From: Mycobacterium sp. D16Q14
GTDB taxonomy: Bacteria; Actinomycetota; Actinomycetes; Mycobacteriales; Mycobacteriaceae
DNA length: 64,000 bases
Assembly: GCA_002013415.1 (NCBI GenBank)
Contig: MAEX01000007.1
Location: 62,001 to 126,000 of the forward strand
Reading direction: 5' to 3'
Each line of letters begins with the position of its first letter. The first letter of the stretch is position 1. Below the pieces are notes generated by a model that was not told the origin of the DNA, ran no database searches, and saw only the letters and a program-made list of their open reading frames with translations. The position numbers and the translations under genes were made by a program. This document shows positions 59,183-64,000 of the stretch, one piece after another.

Positions 59183-59818
59183 ATCACCGAGCCAAACAAG
59201 GGGCGTACCGCCCCGCTTAACCGACACGACCTGGTGCGCCGGGCCACCGCGATTCTGGACGACTACGGAATCGCGGATCTGACGATGCGCCGGCTCGCCC
59301 GCGAACTCGATATCGCACCGAGCGCACTCTACTGGCACTTCGCGAACAAACAGCAGCTGCTCGGCGCGGTCGCCGATCATGTGTTGGCGCCGTTGGCGGA
59401 AACCGACTGTCGTGATGTGCCGTGGCAGCAGCGCGTCGATTTCCTGTGCTCCGCGCTGCGCGACGCACTGCTATCCCACAAGGACGGCGCGGAGTTGGTG
59501 TCGGCGAGCTTCGCCTCGGGCCAAACCTCCCATATGATCACGGTGCTCAATCGCCTGGCCGAGGCCGCTGTCACCTCGGGACTAGGTGCGGTACCCGCCG
59601 CACTGGCCGCCCGCAGCATCGTCTACTACGTGCTGGGTTATGTCGCCGACGAACAGTCTCGGCTGCAGTGGGACTCTGCCGGCGCGCTGGAAGATGGCCA
59701 GTCGTTCCTCGCCGACGGCGCGGCGCTGGCAGATCCCACCGCCCAGTTCGGTTTCGGAGTGCGCCTGCTTGTGGACGGGATCGACCAATTGGCCCGCCAG
59801 TCCAGCCCAATCAGCTAG
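59183..59818 (+). CDS. bioQ: TetR-family regulator, BioQ-like (start uncertain)
   Basis: About 211 residues. The HTH is in [20 protein letters not shown] followed by [20 protein letters not shown]. The first canonical start (GTG 59234) would cut helix 1; the frame upstream reads [20 protein letters not shown], which completes a normal TetR N-terminus, and has no ATG, GTG or TTG before an in-frame TAG. An ATC at 59183, 7 bases after a TAGAGT -10-like hexamer, could be a leaderless non-canonical start; ATT at 59177 is another. The location beside bioB and the palindrome argues for biotin repression. It overlaps bioD by 8 bases tail to tail. Confidence 0.85.
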   Translation: MTEPNKGRTAPLNRHDLVRRATAILDDYGIADLTMRRLARELDIAPSALYWHFANKQQLLGAVADHVLAPLAETDCRDVPWQQRVDFLCSALRDALLSHKDGAELVSASFASGQTSHMITVLNRLAEAAVTSGLGAVPAALAARSIVYYVLGYVADEQSRLQWDSAGALEDGQSFLADGAALADPTAQFGFGVRLLVDGIDQLARQSSPIS

Positions 59819-60494
59819 CGGCCACCAGCTCGGCCACCCACTGCGGGTCGAAGAGCGCCATGCTCATCTCGGCGAACACCGCGGGCATCAGCCGTGCGGC
59901 CCCCTCCGGAATCACCGCACGCACCGGTGTCTTGAACTGATTTGCCAGTTCCTCACGGTTGAGTCGCTGCGGCAAGTCCGGCTCTGCCGGGAAACTCCCC
60001 ACCACCAAGCCGGCGCAGGGAACCGACTGCGCCGCAAGGGCTTCCAGCGTGAGGGCGGTGTGATTCAGGGTGCCCAGGTCGGCGGTCGTCACCACCAGCA
60101 CCGGCGCGTCGAGAACAATCGCCAGATCGCGCAGCGTCTTACCGCCCGCGGCCAACTCCACCAGCAGACCACCGGCTCCCTCAACCAGCGTCAATGCCCC
60201 GGGGCGATCGAGGGCGAATATCGACGTGGCCATCTGTACGTGGTCGAGCAGGGCCAGACCGGCCCGCGACGCCGCCGCCACGGGAGCCAGCGGTTCGGGA
60301 TAACGCGCCAAGGTCTCGACGCGTGTCACTCCGGACAGGCGGGAAACCTCATCGGCGTCGCGGTCCTCGCCGGTCTGCACCGGTTTGCATACCGTCACCT
60401 CGATACCCTGGCTCACCGCGGCCGCAGCCAGCGCCGCCGTTGCCACCGTCTTTCCCACCCCGGTCGATGTTCCGGTGACCAGGAGGACCGTCAC
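59811..60494 (-). CDS. bioD: Dethiobiotin synthetase
   Basis: 227 residues, P-loop ligase forming the ureido ring from DAPA, CO2 and [23 protein letters not shown] is the P-loop, [20 protein letters not shown] the substrate region, and [11 protein letters not shown] the second conserved block. The GTG at 60494 overlaps the bioF stop (GTGA); the longer frame to 60650 is a shadow. It is co-transcribed with bioF from the BioQ-type site at 61683. Confidence 0.95.
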   Translation of the reverse strand: MTVLLVTGTSTGVGKTVATAALAAAAVSQGIEVTVCKPVQTGEDRDADEVSRLSGVTRVETLARYPEPLAPVAAASRAGLALLDHVQMATSIFALDRPGALTLVEGAGGLLVELAAGGKTLRDLAIVLDAPVLVVTTADLGTLNHTALTLEALAAQSVPCAGLVVGSFPAEPDLPQRLNREELANQFKTPVRAVIPEGAARLMPAVFAEMSMALFDPQWVAELVAAS

Positions 60495-61669
60495 CGGCGG
60501 GCCAGCGCCAATACTCCGGCGAGCACCTCGCGTACGCGATCCATATCGGCGTCGGTGAGCGAGGCCCGGGCCGTCAAGCGCAGCAGTGACTGCCCCTCGG
60601 GGACCGACGGCGGACGGAAACAGCCCACCCGCACCCCCTGATCCAGGCATGCCTTGGCGGCGTTGAACGCGATCGTCGGGTCACCGAGCACCACCGGCAC
60701 CACCGCGGATTCGGGAGTGTCCGCCAAACCGCACCACTGACCCAGCGTCGCCGCGTGGTCGAGCACTGCGCGGACCCGTTCCGGTTCGTCAGCCATGAGC
60801 CGCAGCGCCGCCAACGCCGACCCGACCGCGGCCGGCGCGAGCCCGGTGTCGAAGATGAATGGCCGGGCGGCATCGATGAGGTGTGCCCGGACCGACTCCG
60901 ACCCCAGCACCGCCCCACCCTGGCTGCCCAGGGCCTTGGAGAGCGTGACGGTGACGACCAGATCGTCGGGACCGGCAAGACCGACTTCGGAGACCAGACC
61001 GCGGCCACCGACCCCGCGTACGCCGAGTCCGTGTGCCTCGTCGACAAGTAACACCGCTCCGTGACTACGGCAGACCCGGTGCAGCTCGGTCAGGGGCGCG
61101 AGCGCACCATCGGCACTGAAGACCGCGTCGGTGAGAACCAGTGCGCGTTCCTCGGGACGGTGCGCCAGGGCCGCCGCCACTGCCTGGGTATCGCGGTACG
61201 GAGTCACGACCACCCGTGCCCGCGACAGGCGGCACGCGTCGATCAGTGAGGCATGGGTACGCGCATCGGAGACGATGAGCGTACCGGGACCGGAAAGCGC
61301 GACGACCGCTCCGAGATTGGCGGTGTAGCCCGAGGAGAACACCAGCGCCGACGGCGCTCCCATAAAGGTCGCAAGCTCGTGCTCCAGCTCTTCATGCAGC
61401 GCGGTGTTGCCGGTGACCAGGCGTGAACCGGTGGATCCGGCACCCCACATCCGCAGCGCCTCGACGCCGGCTTCGATGACCTGCGGATGGCACGCGAGGC
61501 CCAGGTAGTCGTTGGACGCCAGATCGATCTCGGGCTCGGCGGCGCTACGGGTACGAAGCCGGCGGCGCAGTCCGGCAGCTTTCCGTTGACGCTCGACCTC
61601 ACCCAACCAGGCAAGCGGTGATGATGCCTCGGCCATCGATGAGCCGCTTGCGCGAAGATCATCAGACAC
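60491..61669 (-). CDS. bioF: 8-amino-7-oxononanoate synthase with repeat-derived N-terminus
   Basis: 392 residues, PLP enzyme condensing pimeloyl thioester with alanine. PLP lysine in [18 protein letters not shown]; also [58 protein letters not shown] and [19 protein letters not shown]. Translation from the GTG at 61669, behind GGAGAGGAGG, adds the repeat peptide [11 protein letters not shown] before the likely ancestral ATG at 61636 ([13 protein letters not shown]). The ribosome site is well placed for the GTG, not for the ATG, so the repeat is probably translated. Confidence 0.95.
   Translation of the reverse strand: MSDDLRASGSSMAEASSPLAWLGEVERQRKAAGLRRRLRTRSAAEPEIDLASNDYLGLACHPQVIEAGVEALRMWGAGSTGSRLVTGNTALHEELEHELATFMGAPSALVFSSGYTANLGAVVALSGPGTLIVSDARTHASLIDACRLSRARVVVTPYRDTQAVAAALAHRPEERALVLTDAVFSADGALAPLTELHRVCRSHGAVLLVDEAHGLGVRGVGGRGLVSEVGLAGPDDLVVTVTLSKALGSQGGAVLGSESVRAHLIDAARPFIFDTGLAPAAVGSALAALRLMADEPERVRAVLDHAATLGQWCGLADTPESAVVPVVLGDPTIAFNAAKACLDQGVRVGCFRPPSVPEGQSLLRLTARASLTDADMDRVREVLAGVLALARR
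61637..61669 (-). repeat. 33-bp translated repeat at bioF 5' end
   Basis: The unit on the minus strand 61669-61637 reads GTG then codons for [10 protein letters not shown], with the same CTTCGCGCAAGCGGCTCAT core as the trpB repeats. It fills exactly the space between the ribosome-site GTG and the native ATG. One copy only. Confidence 0.88.
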
Positions 61670-61682
61670 CGGCGCCTCCTCT

Positions 61683-61699
61683 CCTGAACGGTGTTCAGG
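61683..61699. promoter_or_regulatory. BioQ-type operator upstream of bioF
   Basis: The same CCTGAAC-GGT-GTTCAGG palindrome as at 59153, directly after the bioA stop codon and 13 bases before the bioF GTG, overlapping the Shine-Dalgarno side. It implies that bioF-bioD has its own biotin-responsive promoter rather than relying on read-through from bioA. Confidence 0.8.
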
Positions 61700-63064
61700 T
61701 TAGCGCACCGCCGACGTGGCTCCTACCGCCGTCGCCGCGCTCACCATCGCGTGTGTGATTCGGTGGATCTCGTCCTGATCGCAGACGTACGGCGGCATGG
61801 TGTAGATCAAGGTCCGGAAGGGGCGCAGCCATACGCCTTCGTCCAATGCCGCGTTGGTAGCGATGCGCATACCGTCCGCGCCCAACGAGTTTTCCATGTC
61901 GATGACGCCAATCGCACCACACACGCGCACGTCGGCGACCCCGTCGAGATCCGCGGCGGGCGCCAGGCCCGCGCGTAATCCCCCGGAGATCTCTGCGATC
62001 CGTGACTTCCAGTCACCGGAGAGCAGCAATTCGATCGAGGCGACCGCCACCGCACACGCCAACGGGTTGGCCATGAAGGTCGGACCGTGCATGAGTGCGC
62101 CCGCCGTGCCGTCACTGATGGTGCGCGCGATCTTAGCGGTACACAGGGTGGCGGCCAAAGTGAGATAACCGCCGGTCATGGCCTTGCCGACGCACATGAT
62201 GTCGGGGCTCACCCCGGCATGATCGGCGGCGAATAGCTCACCGGTGCGCCCGAAGCCCGTCGCGATCTCATCGAAGATCAGCAGCACACCGTGCCTGTCA
62301 CACATGGCGCGCAGCTCTGCAAGGTAGCGCGGATCGTGGAAACGCATCCCCCCGGCACCCTGCACCATCGGTTCCACGATGACGGCGGCAAGTTCTGCAG
62401 CATGCTCGGACAGCTCTGCCTCGAAACGCTCTGTGTACTCCTCGTCGTACGCACTGGGGACCCGTTCGGCGAAGATCTGTTTGGCCAGCACATCGGTCCA
62501 TAACGAGTGCATGCCGCCCTCGGGGTCACACACGCTCATCGGGGTGAAGGTGTCCCCGTGATAGCCCCCGCGCCAGGTCATCAGCCGATGCTTGGCGGGC
62601 AGTCCGAGGCTGCGCCAGTACTGCAGCGCCATCTTGATCGCCACTTCCACCGACACGGATCCGGAGTCAGCGAAGAAGACCGTTTCCAGACCGGGCGGGG
62701 TCAGCTCCACCAGCAGCTGCGCGAGCCGCGCGGCGGGCTCGTGGGTAAGCCCCCCGAACATGACGTGGCTCATCGACGCCACCTGCTCGATTACCGCGCG
62801 ATCCAGTTCGGGGTGACCGTGGCCGTGAATGCACGACCACCACGAGCTCATCGCGTCGAGCACCTCGACGGGATGGCCATCGCGCACCACGGTGATGTTC
62901 GGACCACTGGCACTGGTCACCACCAGCGGCCGCTGGGTTATGTCGGGATCGCCGATACTGCTGTACGGATGCCACACATGCGCAGCATCGACCGCTTCGA
63001 CCTCATCCGGTGTCAACCTCGGCACAGTCGTCGAGCCTGTCACAAACCCTCGGTGCGGAGCCAT
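61700..63064 (-). CDS. bioA: Adenosylmethionine-8-amino-7-oxononanoate aminotransferase
   Basis: 454 residues. It transaminates KAPA to DAPA using SAM. Motifs are [95 protein letters not shown] and the PLP lysine in [19 protein letters not shown]. The ATG at 63064 (GAGG 3 bases before) is chosen; a GTG at 63043 is possible. No BioQ-type palindrome is visible in the 74-base divergent gap upstream. Confidence 0.95.
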   Translation of the reverse strand: MAPHRGFVTGSTTVPRLTPDEVEAVDAAHVWHPYSSIGDPDITQRPLVVTSASGPNITVVRDGHPVEVLDAMSSWWSCIHGHGHPELDRAVIEQVASMSHVMFGGLTHEPAARLAQLLVELTPPGLETVFFADSGSVSVEVAIKMALQYWRSLGLPAKHRLMTWRGGYHGDTFTPMSVCDPEGGMHSLWTDVLAKQIFAERVPSAYDEEYTERFEAELSEHAAELAAVIVEPMVQGAGGMRFHDPRYLAELRAMCDRHGVLLIFDEIATGFGRTGELFAADHAGVSPDIMCVGKAMTGGYLTLAATLCTAKIARTISDGTAGALMHGPTFMANPLACAVAVASIELLLSGDWKSRIAEISGGLRAGLAPAADLDGVADVRVCGAIGVIDMENSLGADGMRIATNAALDEGVWLRPFRTLIYTMPPYVCDQDEIHRITHAMVSAATAVGATSAVR

Positions 63065-63138
63065 TCGCCTCGCGCGTACACGCCGTTGGCGCGCACCTGC
63101 AGTGACTCTCGGCAACCATGGGTACATTGGGGGCGAAA

Positions 63139-64000
63139 ATGTTCTTCGTCTCAGCAACCAAGCCTATGACCGATCCCGAGGTGCCACCCGCCCCGGCGGT
63201 TGACGCCACCCCAAAACCGAAGAGCGACAAGGGATTTTACCGCTACGACCTCGATGGTTTACGCGGTATTGCCATTTTTCTGGTCGCGGTGTTTCACGTG
63301 TGGTTCGGCCGGGTGTCGGGCGGAGTTGACGTCTTCTTAACCCTTTCGGGTTTTTTCTACGGCAGCAAGCTACTTCGCACAGCGACCACACAGGGAGCAT
63401 CCCTCAACCCGGTACCGGTCCTGAAACGACTGGTCCGACGCTTGCTCCCCGCACTGGTTCTGGTGTTGGCGGCCTGCGCCGTACTCACTGTTCTGGTGCA
63501 ACCCGAAACTCGGTGGGAGACGTTCGCCGAGCAGAGTCTGGCCAGCCTGGGCTACTACCAGAACTGGGAGCTCGCCGATACCGCCGCCGACTATCTGGCG
63601 GCCAGCGAATCGGTGAGCCCGCTTCAGCACCTCTGGTCGATGTCGGTGCAGGGGCAGTTCTATGTGGGCTTCCTGGCCTTGGTGTACCTACTTGCCGTTC
63701 TTCTGCGCAAACCACTCGGCCGGTACATGCGCCCCGTCCTCATCGTCGTCATCGCGGGCCTGACCGCCGCGTCCTTCGGATACGCGATCTACGCCCATCT
63801 CGACTTCCAGTCGATCGCCTACTACAACACGTTCGCTCGTGCCTGGGAGCTGCTGCTCGGTGTGCTGGTAGGCGCGTTGGTGGCGGGGACGCGCTGGCCG
63901 ATGTGGCTTCGCCAGGTGCTCGGCACCATCGCGGTGGCGGCGATCCTGTCCTGCGGCGCGCTCATCAACGGTGTGCGCGAGTTCCCGGGCCCGCTGGCGC
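63139..64000 (+). CDS. Acyltransferase family 3 (OafA/YrhL) membrane protein, 3' end off window
   Basis: The frame from the ATG at 63139 is open to the window edge (287 codons). Family marks are [40 protein letters not shown] with the DVFL motif, FFYGSKLL, and [15 protein letters not shown], followed by several helices. These proteins O-acylate cell-surface glycans or lipids; many carry a C-terminal SGNH domain, which would lie beyond the edge. GGGGG precedes the ATG; an in-frame ATG at 63166 is the alternative. The position beside bioA corresponds to Rv1565c in M. tuberculosis. Confidence 0.88.
   Translation, partial: MFFVSATKPMTDPEVPPAPAVDATPKPKSDKGFYRYDLDGLRGIAIFLVAVFHVWFGRVSGGVDVFLTLSGFFYGSKLLRTATTQGASLNPVPVLKRLVRRLLPALVLVLAACAVLTVLVQPETRWETFAEQSLASLGYYQNWELADTAADYLAASESVSPLQHLWSMSVQGQFYVGFLALVYLLAVLLRKPLGRYMRPVLIVVIAGLTAASFGYAIYAHLDFQSIAYYNTFARAWELLLGVLVGALVAGTRWPMWLRQVLGTIAVAAILSCGALINGVREFPGPLA

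Overview
The window is actinobacterial chromosome, almost certainly a rapidly growing mycobacterium of the Mycobacteroides abscessus/chelonae type. It is GC-rich and uses many GTG starts and 4-base stop/start overlaps. It carries an MmpS/MmpL pair. From about 13.8 kb to the right edge the gene order follows, in reverse, the M. tuberculosis neighbourhood running from bioA through bioF, bioD, bioB, nadA, nadB, nadC, the his operon, the trp operon, lgt, pyk and tesB to cydC, cydD, cydB and cydA. The species call is inference from gene content and order, not from a database match. I saw no tRNA, rRNA, CRISPR array, prophage or complete insertion sequence.

Region 1 (1-13740) is a polysaccharide island. 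It has an RmlC-type epimerase (cut by the window edge), a NovU-like C-methyltransferase, a membrane-anchored GH6 glycosidase, three single-domain GT-B glycosyltransferases, a fused GT2-GT4 enzyme, a Wzx-like flippase, a WecG/TagA/CpsF transferase, a Wzz-like chain-length protein, a Wzy/WaaL-like polymerase and a GSA-aminomutase-like aminotransferase. Together these look like a complete Wzx/Wzy export and polymerisation pathway for a modified-sugar glycan, which is not a classical mycobacterial envelope pathway.

Region 2 (13870-26708) holds cydABDC with a coupled DUF4190 gene, then on the minus strand an NCS1 permease, a DUF2156 protein, a PLDc_N protein, TesB, pyruvate kinase, a guanidinium exporter behind a guanidine-II (mini-ykkC) riboswitch, and a TM2 protein.

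Region 3 (26705-44814) is amino acid biosynthesis: lgt-trpA-trpB-trpC-(TIGR02234)-trpE and hisI-hisF-impA-hisA-hisH-hisB-hisC-hisD, both on the minus strand. Between them lie a MarR/MmpS/MmpL efflux module, a LexA (SOS) promoter with a possible small ORF, a HIT protein and a BCP peroxiredoxin.

Region 4 (44937-57090) has an F420-type reductase, a chimeric gene remnant, nadABC with the NrtR regulator and its operator, a lipase, a decayed FAD monooxygenase, a Lys/Ser/Thr-rich exported protein, and a LysR/Mqo divergent pair around a perfect 15-bp palindrome.

Region 5 (57074-64000) is biotin synthesis: DUF2567-bsaP-bioB, a TetR regulator (BioQ-like), bioD-bioF and bioA, with two identical BioQ-type palindromes, then a membrane acyltransferase cut by the right edge.

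The most unusual signal crossing regions is a 33-bp translated repeat (peptide about [11 protein letters not shown]). It sits in frame at the 5' ends of trpB (three copies), bioF (one) and, in diverged form, hisD (one).
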